Shown: positions 45,103-54,307 of the stretch, piece after piece
How the letters are laid out: every line of letters starts with the position of its first letter
Numbering within the stretch: position 1 is the stretch's first letter
NCBI RefSeq assembly: GCF_002902755.1
Contig: NZ_PPRS01000011.1
Span: forward strand, 1 to 58,833
Length of the DNA: 58,833 bases
Direction of reading: 5' to 3'
DNA from: Mammaliicoccus lentus
GTDB taxonomy: Bacteria; Bacillota; Bacilli; Staphylococcales; Staphylococcaceae
Position numbers and translations under genes: made by a program
Notes under the pieces: generated by a model
What the model was told of the DNA's origin: nothing
Databases searched by the model: none
The model's input: only the letters and a program-made list of their open reading frames with translations

Positions 45103-46035
45103 TCACACCTCAATAATTTTGATTTTGTTATAAAGGTCATCGTAGTTCTTTAAATTGATATAACCCGTAACTGTTTCTTGTGCGTTTAACATACCTAGAG
45201 TATTTGCCTTTTTAAGTATTTCTTCATTCGTTGCTTTATTAATTAAAGCAGACGCAAAACCAGCTATCATTGAATCGCCTGAACCAACAGGATTCACAAC
45301 TTGTATTTTAGGTATGTCCACTTTGTAATATTTATCTTTATGTTTAGCGAATACACCATTTGAACCTAAAGACACAACAACCCATTCGATATTTTTAAAT
45401 ATTGGATTCGATACTGCTTGTTTCAATGAATCAATACCTTCATTTATTTGTTCTCCAAGTAATTCATCGATTTCATCGATATTCGGTTTAATCAACAATG
45501 GTTTATATTGACCTCTCAATACTTCTGTAAGCGCTTTATTAGAACAGTCTAAAATTGCTGGAACAGAGTGTTTATCACAGGTCTTTATTAAACTTGAATA
45601 AAAATTTGGTTCCACGCCTTTAGGTAAACTTCCGGATATCACAGCAACGTCAGATTTACTCACGAGTTCTTCAAAATGTTCATTAAAGCTTTCTATTTCT
45701 TCAGTACTAATAGTAGGTCCACCTTCAAGTATTTCTGTTTGGTTTCCTTCGTGTAATATAGCGATACAATTTCTTGTATTGCCTTGAATTTCAAAAAAGT
45801 GATTTGCTATATTATGATCATTCAAAGATTGTTCAAGAAATTCTCCGAGTTTACCACCTTTTAAACCAGAAGCCACAACTTGTTCATTTAACTGGTTTAA
45901 AACTCTCGTTACATTTAAACCTTTTCCACCAGCGGTTTTATTCAATTTATTTGTTCTATTAACATGATTGATTGATAAATTATCCAATTGATATGATATG
46001 TCTACTGAAGGATTCATCGTAATCGTTAAAATCAT
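45103..46035 (-). CDS. lacC: Tagatose-6-phosphate kinase
   Basis: A 310-residue PfkB-family sugar kinase that phosphorylates tagatose-6-phosphate. It shows N-terminal [28 protein letters not shown], and the C-terminal PfkB signature [14 protein letters not shown] with the catalytic aspartate. It lies between lacB (12 bases) and lacD (four bases) in the operon. Confidence 0.95.
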   Translation of the reverse strand: MILTITMNPSVDISYQLDNLSINHVNRTNKLNKTAGGKGLNVTRVLNQLNEQVVASGLKGGKLGEFLEQSLNDHNIANHFFEIQGNTRNCIAILHEGNQTEILEGGPTISTEEIESFNEHFEELVSKSDVAVISGSLPKGVEPNFYSSLIKTCDKHSVPAILDCSNKALTEVLRGQYKPLLIKPNIDEIDELLGEQINEGIDSLKQAVSNPIFKNIEWVVVSLGSNGVFAKHKDKYYKVDIPKIQVVNPVGSGDSMIAGFASALINKATNEEILKKANTLGMLNAQETVTGYINLKNYDDLYNKIKIIEV

Positions 46036-46047
46036 AATAATATTCCT

Positions 46048-46563
46048 TTAATCATGATATTCACCTTTATCCCACTTCTCTAAAAATTCATCAAAGAAAT
46101 GAGCGTCTGTTTGGCTTTCACTTTGACCTTCTAAATATTTAATTTTAGAAATAAGCTTTTTATTCTCTTCTGTAGGTTTATATTCAGCTTCAATAAAAGC
46201 TTCAATAATATCGCACATTAATAATTCACCAATGATTTTGCCTCCAAATCCAATCACGTTCGCATTTAATTCTTCTTTAGCATAAATAGCAGAAGTCATA
46301 TCTCTTACTAGAGCAGAACGTACACCTGGAACTTTATTAACAGCATTATTTATACCAACGCCAGTCCCACATATACATACACCCAAATCTGCTTCTCCAG
46401 TTATTACTGCTTCTCCGACCTTTTTTCCGTAAATAGGATAATGTGTTCTCGCAAAATCATAAGTACCACAATCAATCACTTCATGACCAAGCGTTTTTAA
46501 AAATTGTGAAACTGCCATTTTTGTATCTGTAACAATATGATCACAACCAATTGCAATCTTCAT
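46048..46563 (-). CDS. lacB: Galactose-6-phosphate isomerase subunit LacB
   Basis: A 171-residue member of the RpiB/LacAB family; with LacA it converts galactose-6-phosphate to tagatose-6-phosphate. It has the family start [13 protein letters not shown], the active-site [21 protein letters not shown] and a conserved HYPIYG segment. The LacB subunit keeps the catalytic cysteine (ICGTG), unlike LacA. AGGAGG-type site before the ATG; 17 bases after lacA. Confidence 0.96.
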   Translation of the reverse strand: MKIAIGCDHIVTDTKMAVSQFLKTLGHEVIDCGTYDFARTHYPIYGKKVGEAVITGEADLGVCICGTGVGINNAVNKVPGVRSALVRDMTSAIYAKEELNANVIGFGGKIIGELLMCDIIEAFIEAEYKPTEENKKLISKIKYLEGQSESQTDAHFFDEFLEKWDKGEYHD

Positions 46564-46580
46564 CTATATTTCCTCCTCAT

Positions 46581-47009
46581 TTAGCACATTTTATTTAACA
46601 TATCGACACGAATTTGATGTCTTCCACCATCATATTTAGCGTTAATAAACTCTTGAACAATGTTAATTGCGAGTTGTTCTCCAACAATTTCTGAACCTAT
46701 CGTAATCATTCTCGAATTATTATGTTCCCTTGTCATATATGCTGATCTTTCTTCGGAAACTTCAGCAGCAATCATGCCTTTAATTTTTGTTGCTACCATG
46801 AAACTGCCTGCTCCGTATGCATCTATTGCAATACCTAAATTTTCTTCATTTGTTTGAACTTCTTTAACAACAGCTAAGGTCGCATCTACGAAGTCAACAT
46901 CATTACCTTCTGTAGCATCTACAACTTTATAATTGTTTTTCAATAAATATTGTTTGATACGTGATTTTAGATTTTTCCCATGCTCATCTGAACCAATTAC
47001 GACATTCAT
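46581..47009 (-). CDS. lacA: Galactose-6-phosphate isomerase subunit LacA
   Basis: A 142-residue RpiB-fold subunit and partner of LacB. The start [17 protein letters not shown] and the segment [19 protein letters not shown] (without the catalytic cysteine of LacB) are typical of LacA. First gene of the operon; its promoter, cre site and putative LacR sites are in the 187-base gap to lacR. Confidence 0.96.
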   Translation of the reverse strand: MNVVIGSDEHGKNLKSRIKQYLLKNNYKVVDATEGNDVDFVDATLAVVKEVQTNEENLGIAIDAYGAGSFMVATKIKGMIAAEVSEERSAYMTREHNNSRMITIGSEIVGEQLAINIVQEFINAKYDGGRHQIRVDMLNKMC

Positions 47010-47054
47010 TCAAATCTTCCTTTCTATTTGTTTATTTCTTGTTGCTTTAAACAA

Positions 47055-47068
47055 TATAAACGCTTACA
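47055..47068 (-). promoter_or_regulatory. cre site (CcpA operator) of the lac operon
   Basis: On the minus strand TGTAAGCGTTTATA matches the cre consensus at 13 of 14 positions. It lies downstream of the lac promoter -10, so CcpA bound here would block transcription when glucose is present. Confidence 0.78.
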
Positions 47069-47071
47069 AAA

Positions 47072-47083
47072 TGATTATGTTTA
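47072..47083. promoter_or_regulatory. Putative LacR operator element (lac promoter copy)
   Basis: TGATTATGTTTA occurs here and again at 48042-48053 upstream of lacR; nearby TTTGTTTGA also recurs. A DeoR-type repressor would be expected to bind both places. No proof beyond the repetition. Confidence 0.45.
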
Positions 47084-47084
47084 G

Positions 47085-47113
47085 ATTATAAACGTAAATA
47101 AACATATAATCAA
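47085..47113 (-). promoter_or_regulatory. Promoter of the lacABCDFEG operon
   Basis: On the minus strand TTGATT (47113-47108), a 17-base spacer and a perfect TATAAT (47090-47085). Confidence 0.75.
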
Positions 47114-47148
47114 CATTTATTGTTCGATTTTGTTTGAATAATATAAAA

Positions 47149-47180
47149 AAAAGACAAAATCTGTTTAGATTTTGTCTTTT
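47149..47180 (-). terminator. Terminator of lacR
   Basis: Perfect 14-bp stem (47149-47162 with 47167-47180, AAAAGACAAAATCT) with a T run on the minus strand, 17 bases past the lacR stop and just upstream of the lac promoter. Confidence 0.82.
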
Positions 47181-47196
47181 ATCGTTTAGTTCTTGT

Positions 47197-47952
47197 TTAT
47201 ATAATGACTTCTGTATAATCTGCTATTATTTTATTTTTGTCTTCGTCTTTACCATCAGTTATGACACCGTTTAATGATTTCAAATCACAAAATGAAACGA
47301 AATCTTCTTTTCCTATTTTTGATGAGTCAACGAGCAAATATTTCTCTATAGAATTTCTAAGCGCTAATTTTTGAGTGTATGCTTCTTCATGTGAAGATGT
47401 CATAACATCCATTCCTTTTACGCCATTAGCGCTGAAGAACATTTTACTAAATCTCATTGTTTCTAATGCACTATTCGTCATATCTCCTGCAAATGATTCT
47501 GTAATTTCTCTCATTTCTCCACCAATTAAATAGACTTTGAAATATTCATTTTTCTTTTTAAACAAAATATTAAATACAGGCAAACAGTTTGTTATAACTG
47601 ATAAATTTTTATTATGAATTTCTTCCGCTAATAATTCTACAGTTGTACCTGGCCCTAAAAACACTGTGTTTCCTTCTTCAATAAGAGTAGCTGCTTTTTT
47701 AGCTATTTGTTTTTTCTCTTCAATATATTGTGTATGTTTCTCTTTATGTGACATTTCTTTATATTGAAAGGCTGAGTTACTTCTTGCCCCACCATGTATT
47801 TTGGTTAATATGCCTTGTTCATCTAATTCAGCTAAATCCCGTCTTATTGTCATATCAGAAACATTGAGTTCTTCAACTATTTCAGCAATTCTTATTGATC
47901 CTTTTCGATTAACTAAGTCAGTTATTTCATCTAATCTATCATATTTATTCAA
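47197..47952 (-). CDS. lacR: Lactose operon repressor, DeoR family
   Basis: A 251-residue regulator with an N-terminal DeoR helix-turn-helix ([36 protein letters not shown], the family signature) and a C-terminal sugar-phosphate sensing DeoRC domain ([36 protein letters not shown]). In staphylococci LacR is released by galactose- or tagatose-6-phosphate. It is transcribed from its own promoter, separated from lacA by a terminator. GGGGGT-type purines precede the ATG. Confidence 0.94.
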   Translation of the reverse strand: MNKYDRLDEITDLVNRKGSIRIAEIVEELNVSDMTIRRDLAELDEQGILTKIHGGARSNSAFQYKEMSHKEKHTQYIEEKKQIAKKAATLIEEGNTVFLGPGTTVELLAEEIHNKNLSVITNCLPVFNILFKKKNEYFKVYLIGGEMREITESFAGDMTNSALETMRFSKMFFSANGVKGMDVMTSSHEEAYTQKLALRNSIEKYLLVDSSKIGKEDFVSFCDLKSLNGVITDGKDEDKNKIIADYTEVII

Positions 47953-48041
47953 TTCTTATGACCCCCTTTATATTATTGTTCGTTTTACAATAAAGTTGTT
48001 TGAAAAAGAAACATTTACTTATTAATATATCAGACTTTGTT

Positions 48042-48053
48042 TGATTATGTTTA
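48042..48053. promoter_or_regulatory. Putative LacR operator element (lacR upstream copy)
   Basis: TGATTATGTTTA, identical to the copy at 47072-47083, preceded by TTTGTTTGA. It suggests lacR autoregulation. Confidence 0.4.
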
Positions 48054-48289
48054 ATTTTTATTAATATTTAACAAATTAATTACTTTTATAAAACTAACTT
48101 CATTGTTGTTACTAATTTTCATTTTTCAATACTTATTCATACATTTTTACTTGAATTTATAAATTAAATGCCAACAAACTTCTAAAAGTGTTGCATTATT
48201 CAACACAAGTTTAAAATTATTGGTGTCTTCTTATTGTATAGAGTGTTAGTGTAATCTTATCAAACCGAAATGAAGTATGAAGTGGTGCG
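48054..48289. other. Intergenic region between lacR and the MMPL gene
   Basis: AT-rich and without a credible gene. It contains an inverted repeat GTGTTG-N7-CAACAC at 48188-48206 that could be an operator, for example of the TetR protein encoded downstream of the MMPL operon. The segment ends in an orphan terminator, so a small RNA or leader transcript may be made here. Confidence 0.4.
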
Positions 48290-48316
48290 CTATTCATAAT
48301 TATGGATAGTTTTTTT
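48290..48316 (+). terminator. Orphan intrinsic terminator or attenuator upstream of the MMPL gene
   Basis: Stem CTATTCAT (48290-48297) with ATGGATAG (48302-48309), loop AATT, followed by seven T. No plus-strand gene precedes it within 300 bases; it is 55 bases before the MMPL start. Confidence 0.6.
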
Positions 48317-48370
48317 AATTTACCATTCAATTTGTACTGACATTTAAAAATATTTTAGGAGGAAATCGTT

Positions 48371-50761
48371 TTGGCGAAATTTTTATACAAGCTAGGAACA
48401 TTTATAGCTCAGAAAAAATGGTTAGCGGTATTTGCTTGGATTATACTAATAGCAGTTATCGTATTACCTTTAACGTTAAATGCACCAAAGTTTGATGATG
48501 ATATTCAAATGAATGGTTTAAAATCACTAGATACTAATGAAAAAATTAATAAAGAATTTCATCAGGATAGTGAAAAAGCATCAATGCGTATTGTCTTTCA
48601 TTCCCAATCTGAAAATGGGATAAATGATAAAGACACTAAAAAAGATATTGAAAAAACGTTAGACGATATTAAACAAGATGATGACGACATCTTAAATGTC
48701 TCTAATCCTTATGAAAGTAAACAAATCAACGACGACAAAGATACTGCAATTGCAGATATTAATTACGTTGTATCGCAAACTTCATTAAAGGATTCTTCTA
48801 AAAATAATATCATGCACGAATTAAATAAATTAGAAGATGATCATAATCTACAAATTGAAACGACAGAAGGCACATCATCTGATGTAGATATCGGTGGTAT
48901 GTCTGAAGTTATCGGTGTCATTGTAGCATTTGTTATTTTACTTATAACATTCGGTTCATTAATCGCTGCTGGTATGCCAATTATCAGTGCTGTAATCGGA
49001 CTAGGTTCTAGTATTGGTTTAATAGGGCTACTGACTTACGTGTTCGATATACCTAATGTCACACTGACACTGGCAGTAATGATTGGTCTTGCCGTCGGTA
49101 TTGACTATTCACTATTTATTCTATTTAGATATAAAGAAGTATCCAAAACTGAAAAAGATCCAATTAAAGCAATAGGTATGGCAGTTGGGACAGCTGGTAG
49201 TGCCGTTATCTTTGCTGGTATCACAGTAATTATTGCTGTTTGTGGTTTATCTCTAGTAGGTATCGAATTCCTAGCAGTAATGGGTTATGCATCAGCTATC
49301 AGTGTTCTATTCGCTGTATTAGCAGCATTAACATTATTACCAGCGTTTATCAGTATATTCCATAAACATATTAAAATTAAAAATAAGAAAAATACAGATA
49401 ATAAAGGGTACGATACACCATGGTCTAACTTTGTAGTTGGCAAACCTGTTATCGCTGTTATTTTAAGTTTAGTTGTTTTAGGTTTAGCGATTATACCTGT
49501 CGCACAAATGCGCCTAGGTATGCCTGATGACGGTATGAAACCTGCAGATTCATCTGCATATAAAGCAAATGAATTAGTCTCTAAAGAGTTTGGAGAAGGT
49601 TATAACGGTCAAATTGTTATGTTAATCAATACAAAAGACAATGGTAGTGAAAATACAATTAAACGTAATCTAGATAATGTTCGAGACGACTTAGAAGATC
49701 TAGATAGCGTCGACAAAGTATCTTCACCACAGTTAACAAACAACAATAACTATGCATTGTTAGCAATAACACCTGAAGAAGGTCCTAATGCTGTTTCAAC
49801 AAACGATTTAGTTTATGACTTAAGAGATTATGATGACCAAGCACAAGACAAATATGACTTTAATACTGAAATTTCTGGACAAAGTGTTATTAACATAGAT
49901 ATGTCTAAAAAATTAAATGATGCTATACCAGTATTCGCTGGCGTTATCGTAGCTCTAGCATTCGTTCTATTACTATTCGTATTCCGTTCAATCCTAGTAC
50001 CATTAAAAGCTGTTCTAGGCTTTGTTCTATCATTAATGGCAACATTAGGATTCACAACATTCGTTATGCAAGAAGGTTTCTTAAGCGGATTATTCGGAAT
50101 TGATGCTACAGGTCCAATCTTGGCATTCTTACCTGTCATTACAATAGGTCTCTTGTTCGGTTTAGCAATTGACTATGAATTATTCTTAATGTCACGTGTT
50201 CACGAAGAGTTCAGCAAAACAGGAGATAACGCACATTCTATTAAAGTTGGTATTAAACAAAGTGGTCCTGTAATTGTTGCAGCAGCACTTATTATGTTCA
50301 GTGTATTCATCGCATTCGTTTTCCAAGATGATGTAACCATCAAGTCCATGGGTATTTCTCTAGCATTTGGTGTGTTATTCGATGCATTCATCGTTCGTAT
50401 GACGCTGATACCAGCACTTACAAAACTATTCGGTAACGCTTCATGGTATATGCCTAAATGGTTAGACCGCCTCTTACCTAGAATAGATGTTGAAGGTCAC
50501 GCTTTACAAGAAGGTTCAGAAGAAGATACTCATAATAGTACTTATAACTTTGGCGTAGACCCAAATAATCAAAATATTGAACAAAGAACAACTAATTTAT
50601 TCAAAGATTTATCAAATGATTCTTCAGATCAAATGATACTATTCAATGCATTAATGCTTTACGCAAAAGAATATAATCCTTCCGTTTATGACAAATATAT
50701 TAATCAGGAAGATTTAAAAGACGATAATCAAGAAGACTTGAATGACGATAATAATGAGTAA
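48371..50761 (+). CDS. MMPL-family RND transporter
   Basis: A 796-residue RND/MMPL protein with two repeats of one helix, an extracytoplasmic loop and five helices. Signature segments include GLAVGIDYSLFILFRYKE in the first half and GLAIDYELFLMSRVHEEF in the second, with the Asp of the proton relay (GIDYS, AIDYE). MMPL proteins export lipids, siderophores or fatty acids; the S. aureus fatty-acid exporter FarE is a relative. The start is TTG with AGGAGG eight bases upstream. The tail has a small acidic repeat (EDLKDDNQEDLNDDNNE). It is followed after 14 bases by a lipoprotein gene, so they form an operon. Confidence 0.9.
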   Translation: MAKFLYKLGTFIAQKKWLAVFAWIILIAVIVLPLTLNAPKFDDDIQMNGLKSLDTNEKINKEFHQDSEKASMRIVFHSQSENGINDKDTKKDIEKTLDDIKQDDDDILNVSNPYESKQINDDKDTAIADINYVVSQTSLKDSSKNNIMHELNKLEDDHNLQIETTEGTSSDVDIGGMSEVIGVIVAFVILLITFGSLIAAGMPIISAVIGLGSSIGLIGLLTYVFDIPNVTLTLAVMIGLAVGIDYSLFILFRYKEVSKTEKDPIKAIGMAVGTAGSAVIFAGITVIIAVCGLSLVGIEFLAVMGYASAISVLFAVLAALTLLPAFISIFHKHIKIKNKKNTDNKGYDTPWSNFVVGKPVIAVILSLVVLGLAIIPVAQMRLGMPDDGMKPADSSAYKANELVSKEFGEGYNGQIVMLINTKDNGSENTIKRNLDNVRDDLEDLDSVDKVSSPQLTNNNNYALLAITPEEGPNAVSTNDLVYDLRDYDDQAQDKYDFNTEISGQSVINIDMSKKLNDAIPVFAGVIVALAFVLLLFVFRSILVPLKAVLGFVLSLMATLGFTTFVMQEGFLSGLFGIDATGPILAFLPVITIGLLFGLAIDYELFLMSRVHEEFSKTGDNAHSIKVGIKQSGPVIVAAALIMFSVFIAFVFQDDVTIKSMGISLAFGVLFDAFIVRMTLIPALTKLFGNASWYMPKWLDRLLPRIDVEGHALQEGSEEDTHNSTYNFGVDPNNQNIEQRTTNLFKDLSNDSSDQMILFNALMLYAKEYNPSVYDKYINQEDLKDDNQEDLNDDNNE

Positions 50762-50775
50762 AGGAGGTTCTCAGA

Positions 50776-51705
50776 TTGTTTAAAAATAGTAAATTCAAAA
50801 TAATTGGCCTCGTCACAACACTAATGATTGCAATGATATTAAGTGCTTGTGGAAGTGGAAGTTCAGAAGAAAATTCATCTACTGATCTAGGCGGAAAAGA
50901 AATCGAAATTCCGTATAAAGGGGATAATTCAGCAGCACGTTCACTTGTTATCGCTGAAGTATTGAAAGATGTAGGCTATGATGTCGTAACTACGCCGGTA
51001 CCTGCTAGCGGACCATTGTATTCAGCAACATCAGAAAACTCTAACTCGTTTAACGCAGCTGGTATTTTTCCGTCAACAGACAAAAGTTATTTAAATAAAT
51101 ATGATAACTTAGAAGTTTACGATGATAAAAATATAATTGATGAAGCAAATGTTTCATTGGCAGTGCCTAAATATATGAAAGATGTAGACTCAATTGATGA
51201 TTTAAAAAATGATAATGATTTAGGAAAATCAGTAGATTGGACAATCACGGGTACAGATAATAGAAACGGTGTTATGAAAGAAACAAATGAAGCATTAAAA
51301 GATAATGATTTCAGTGATTGGAAACTTGATAAATCTTCAGATGAAGAAATGTTAAAAACAATTCAAGAAAAATATAAAAAACAACAACCTATCATCTTCA
51401 CTGGAACTCAACCCCACTGGATATTCGAAGAAATGGATTTCAAAATGTTAGACGATCCGGATAAAATATATGGCAGTGGTAAAGAACACGTAAACTTAGT
51501 CTTCAATAAAAACTTCAAAAACAATCATCCAGCAGCTTATAAAATAGCGACACGTATTGCTAATGATTGGAATGAAGATGACGAAAAAGAGTTATCTAAA
51601 AAAATCTATGTGGATAACGAAGACCCACAAAAAGTAGCTGAAGATTACGTTAATAATCATGAAAGTAAAAAAGATAAATGGACTGAAGGCATAAAAGAAA
51701 ATTAA
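50776..51705 (+). CDS. OpuAC-type substrate-binding lipoprotein
   Basis: A 309-residue lipoprotein: signal with lipobox LSAC (Cys25), then a periplasmic-binding fold of the OpuAC family used for glycine betaine, choline or carnitine (IEIPYKGDNSAARSLVIAEVLKDVGYDV, later QQPIIFTGTQPHWIFEEMDFKML). The TGTQPHW segment carries the tryptophan typical of quaternary-amine binding. There is no ABC permease or ATPase gene nearby; the gene is instead coupled to the MMPL transporter (14-base gap). Start TTG with AAAGGAGG upstream. Role: possibly a ligand or lipid-headgroup receptor for MMPL export, or an orphan binding protein borrowed by another transporter. Confidence 0.85.
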   Translation: MFKNSKFKIIGLVTTLMIAMILSACGSGSSEENSSTDLGGKEIEIPYKGDNSAARSLVIAEVLKDVGYDVVTTPVPASGPLYSATSENSNSFNAAGIFPSTDKSYLNKYDNLEVYDDKNIIDEANVSLAVPKYMKDVDSIDDLKNDNDLGKSVDWTITGTDNRNGVMKETNEALKDNDFSDWKLDKSSDEEMLKTIQEKYKKQQPIIFTGTQPHWIFEEMDFKMLDDPDKIYGSGKEHVNLVFNKNFKNNHPAAYKIATRIANDWNEDDEKELSKKIYVDNEDPQKVAEDYVNNHESKKDKWTEGIKEN

Positions 51706-51726
51706 TGTTATAGGTCTAGGGAGTAG

Positions 51727-51765
51727 GATTGAAAAAATTTGATACAATCATTTTTTCAATCCAGT
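51727..51765 (+). terminator. First terminator hairpin after the lipoprotein gene
   Basis: Stem GGATTGAAAAAAT (51727-51739) with ATTTTTTCAATCC (51750-51762). Confidence 0.6.
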
Positions 51766-51788
51766 CACCTACTGCCAATTTAATGATA

Positions 51789-51826
51789 GAGCCCGAGACA
51801 ATTGTTTATGTCTCGGGCTCTTCTTT
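51789..51826 (+). terminator. Second terminator hairpin after the lipoprotein gene
   Basis: Perfect 12-bp stem GAGCCCGAGACA with TGTCTCGGGCTC (51789-51800 with 51809-51820) followed by TTCTTTTT. Same hairpin family as those at 7162 and 7360. Confidence 0.8.
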
Positions 51827-51936
51827 TTGTATTTTATTTAATTTCTTATTTTATATAATGGATTTTATTTGTTATAAGTCGATGAATACATTAATATAAG
51901 CTTATGAATTCCGTAACCAAAAAGGAGAATTTTACA

Positions 51937-52485
51937 GTGTATTCGTCTGCGCAAAAAAGAACAGTCCAACACATTACTCAAATTTCTTTTGACTTATTGC
52001 ATGAAACAGATTTTGATCAACTAACTGTTCAAAAGATCTGTAAAGAAGCAGAAGTTAATCGAAGTACATTTTATCGTTACTTTGAAGATAAATTCGATTT
52101 ACTCTATCATATTACACAATACATAGCAGAACTTTTATATAACGAAGTAAAAGCTTCACGTTATGATTCGTTATTCGAAGCTACAATCCATTATGTATAT
52201 AACAATAGAGAGCTACTTAATCACGTAATTAATACATCACATCACGTAGATGTTTTTAATGAATTAACCATAATAAGTAGTAGACTTTTACAAGAGTTTG
52301 CTCCGGTTAATGATGACCCGATATGTAAAAAAGTACGAAACTCAAGCCATCCAGATTTAGTAAGTGATTTCTATGGTAGTGGGATTATACATGTAATCAA
52401 ACAATGGCATAACAATAAATATGATTATACTATTGAAGAACTATTAGAAATAGTAGAAGAAGGCCCAGACAGTATTTTTGAGTAG
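51937..52485 (+). CDS. TetR-family transcriptional regulator
   Basis: A 182-residue regulator. N-terminal helix-turn-helix: LTVQKICKEAEVNRSTFYRYFEDKFDLLYH. The C-terminal helices (TIHYVYNNRELLNHVI, DFYGSGIIHVIKQWHNN) form the ligand-binding domain of the TetR_C type seen in AcrR/FarR-like proteins. The GTG at 51937 is chosen because AAAGGAG lies nine bases before it; an ATG 11 codons earlier has no such site. It follows the MMPL operon on the same strand, past two terminators. Control of the MMPL genes is likely by analogy with FarR/FarE, but not shown. Confidence 0.85.
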   Translation: MYSSAQKRTVQHITQISFDLLHETDFDQLTVQKICKEAEVNRSTFYRYFEDKFDLLYHITQYIAELLYNEVKASRYDSLFEATIHYVYNNRELLNHVINTSHHVDVFNELTIISSRLLQEFAPVNDDPICKKVRNSSHPDLVSDFYGSGIIHVIKQWHNNKYDYTIEELLEIVEEGPDSIFE

Positions 52486-52515
52486 AAAACACTACCTCAA
52501 AAATACTGTTTTTTT
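52469..52515 (+). terminator. Terminator overlapping the 3' end of the TetR gene
   Basis: Perfect 14-bp stem (52469-52482 with 52496-52509, ACAGTATTTTTGAG) and seven T. The left arm is the last coding part of the gene. Confidence 0.85.
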
Positions 52516-52544
52516 AGGGCTTGAAATTTTATTAATGATTCTGA

Positions 52545-52615
52545 ATGTTGCACGTGGCACTCGTCTTGCAACATCCTGACCTTATATGTTGCACGTGATG
52601 CTCGTCTTGCAATAT
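52545..52615. repeat. Two tandem palindromic 30-bp repeats, 41-bp period
   Basis: Units at 52545-52574 and 52586-52615 share ATGTTGCACGTG and CTCGTCTTGCAA; each has arms ATGTTGCA/TGCAACAT (second slightly decayed). Outer CTGAAT (52541) and ATTCAG (52614) frame the pair, so the whole can fold as one large hairpin. Confidence 0.75.
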
Positions 52616-52902
52616 TCAGTGCCTTTCTACCTCCAGATTTCCCAACGCTTATACTTAAAACTATATTACAATAAATTCACCTAAGTCTTCTTTCTTTTTT
52701 TATAACATTCTTATTTCTCTCAAAACCTTATTGACTTGAATGTCTATAAAAATATAAGATAGTTCATATACAATGCAGTTTGTAATTAATTTATTCATAA
52801 TTAATTATATTATTACAACTTTTTTGTAATTTTATAGGTTGTAGTGAATAAAAATCACTTACTATTCCGCTAAAATAATAATGGAGGATACATACAAATA
52901 TC
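52616..52902. other. Upstream region of brnQ
   Basis: It contains no gene. Short inverted repeats ATTACAA/TTGTAAT (52812-52830) and AGTGA/TCACT (about 52842-52858) may be regulatory. No T-box or clear CodY box was recognised. Confidence 0.4.
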
Positions 52903-54264
52903 ATGAAAACAAAATTAACAATAAAAGAGAATATTTTTATTGGATCCATGCTATTTGGTTTATTTTTTGGGGCAGGCAATTTAATCTTTCCGCTTCATTT
53001 AGGCCAATTAGCTGGTTCTAACGTATTTACCGCGAATTTAGGGTTCTTAATTACTGCAATTGGTTTACCTTTCTTAGGTATTGTTGCTATTGGAATATCT
53101 AAAACAAGCGGTATTTTTGAGATATCTTCCAGAGTCAGCGTGATCTATGCTTATATATTCACGATTGCTCTATATCTCGTAATCGGACCATTCTTTGCTT
53201 TACCAAGGTTAGCTACGACTTCTTTTGAAATTGCTTTTTCACCTTTTATTTCAAGTTCGTCTAGTACATTATACTTATCTATTTTTAGTATTTTATTCTT
53301 TGCAATAGCTTGGTTTTTCGCAAGAAAACCTTCCAAAATTTTAGATTATATTGGAAAGTTTTTAAACCCAATATTTTTAGTTTTACTAGGTATTGTTATT
53401 CTTTTAGCTTTTATAAATCCTATGGGTGGTATTTCAGAAGCTCCGATCGATCCTAAATATGACAAGAGTTCATTATTATCTGGTTTCATAGATGGTTATA
53501 ATACACTAGATGCTTTAGCTTCACTAGCTTTCGGTGTAATTATAGTCTCAACAATTAAAAAATTAGGCATAACAAGTCCGAATGGTATTGCTAAAGAAAC
53601 AATTAAATCTGGGACAATTAGCATTGTTTTAATGGGTGTTATTTATAGCTTATTAGCTTTTATGGGAACAATGAGTCTTGGCCACTTCAAAATCAGTGAA
53701 AATGGCGGTATTGCTTTAGCTCAAATTGCTCAATATTACCTAGGAAATTACGGCATTATCATTTTAGGTTTAATTATTATTGTCGCATGTTTAAAAACAG
53801 CTATCGGTCTTATCACTGCTTTTTCAGAAACATTCGTAGACCTATTTCCAAAACAAAATTACTTAGTATTAGCTACAGTAGTAAGTATTATGTCATGTGT
53901 GTTTGCAAACGTTGGATTAACTAAAATTATCACTTATTCAACACCTGTACTGATGTTCTTATATCCACTTGCAATCACTTTAATATTACTAACACTATTC
54001 AGTCCTTTATTTAATCATTCAAGAACGGTCTATCGTTTCACTACATATTTCACAATGATTGCTTCTTTTGTAGACGGAGTTCAAGCGAGCCCTGAAGTAT
54101 TCTTAAACACAAAATTTGCTCAAGTTGTTATTTCATTCGGTGAAAAATGGTTACCATTTTTTGATATTGGAATGGGCTGGCTACTTCCGTCTATTTTAGG
54201 TTTTGTAATTGGCTTAATCGTATATAAACTAACTAAAAATCAAAATAAAGAAATTCCTGCTTAA
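52903..54264 (+). CDS. brnQ: Branched-chain amino acid transporter (LIVCS family)
   Basis: A 453-residue membrane protein with about 12 helices. The N-terminal [21 protein letters not shown] is the BrnQ signature, and [12 protein letters not shown] near residue 350 fits. BrnQ proteins take up leucine, isoleucine and valine with Na+ or H+. S. aureus has several paralogues, so the substrate preference is open. GGAGG is about 15 bases before the ATG, unusually far; no nearer alternative start is in frame. A palindromic terminator follows. Confidence 0.92.
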   Translation: MKTKLTIKENIFIGSMLFGLFFGAGNLIFPLHLGQLAGSNVFTANLGFLITAIGLPFLGIVAIGISKTSGIFEISSRVSVIYAYIFTIALYLVIGPFFALPRLATTSFEIAFSPFISSSSSTLYLSIFSILFFAIAWFFARKPSKILDYIGKFLNPIFLVLLGIVILLAFINPMGGISEAPIDPKYDKSSLLSGFIDGYNTLDALASLAFGVIIVSTIKKLGITSPNGIAKETIKSGTISIVLMGVIYSLLAFMGTMSLGHFKISENGGIALAQIAQYYLGNYGIIILGLIIIVACLKTAIGLITAFSETFVDLFPKQNYLVLATVVSIMSCVFANVGLTKIITYSTPVLMFLYPLAITLILLTLFSPLFNHSRTVYRFTTYFTMIASFVDGVQASPEVFLNTKFAQVVISFGEKWLPFFDIGMGWLLPSILGFVIGLIVYKLTKNQNKEIPA

Positions 54265-54266
54265 AA

Positions 54267-54307
54267 ATAATAAAACGCGCTTTCAATTTGAAAGCGCGTT
54301 TTATTAT
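54267..54307. terminator. Bidirectional terminator between brnQ and the MaoC gene
   Basis: A perfect 20-bp inverted repeat with a one-base centre (54267-54286, T, 54288-54307; core AAACGCGCTTTCAA). It overlaps the stop codon of the convergent MaoC gene. Confidence 0.85.

Noticed and set aside
52616-52902. T-box or CodY control of brnQ
   Set aside because: No T-box core sequence or AATTTTCWGAAAATT-like site was found.
54288-54303. TGAAAGCGCGTTTT as a cre site
   Set aside because: It lacks the conserved T after the CG core and is one arm of a perfect terminator palindrome.
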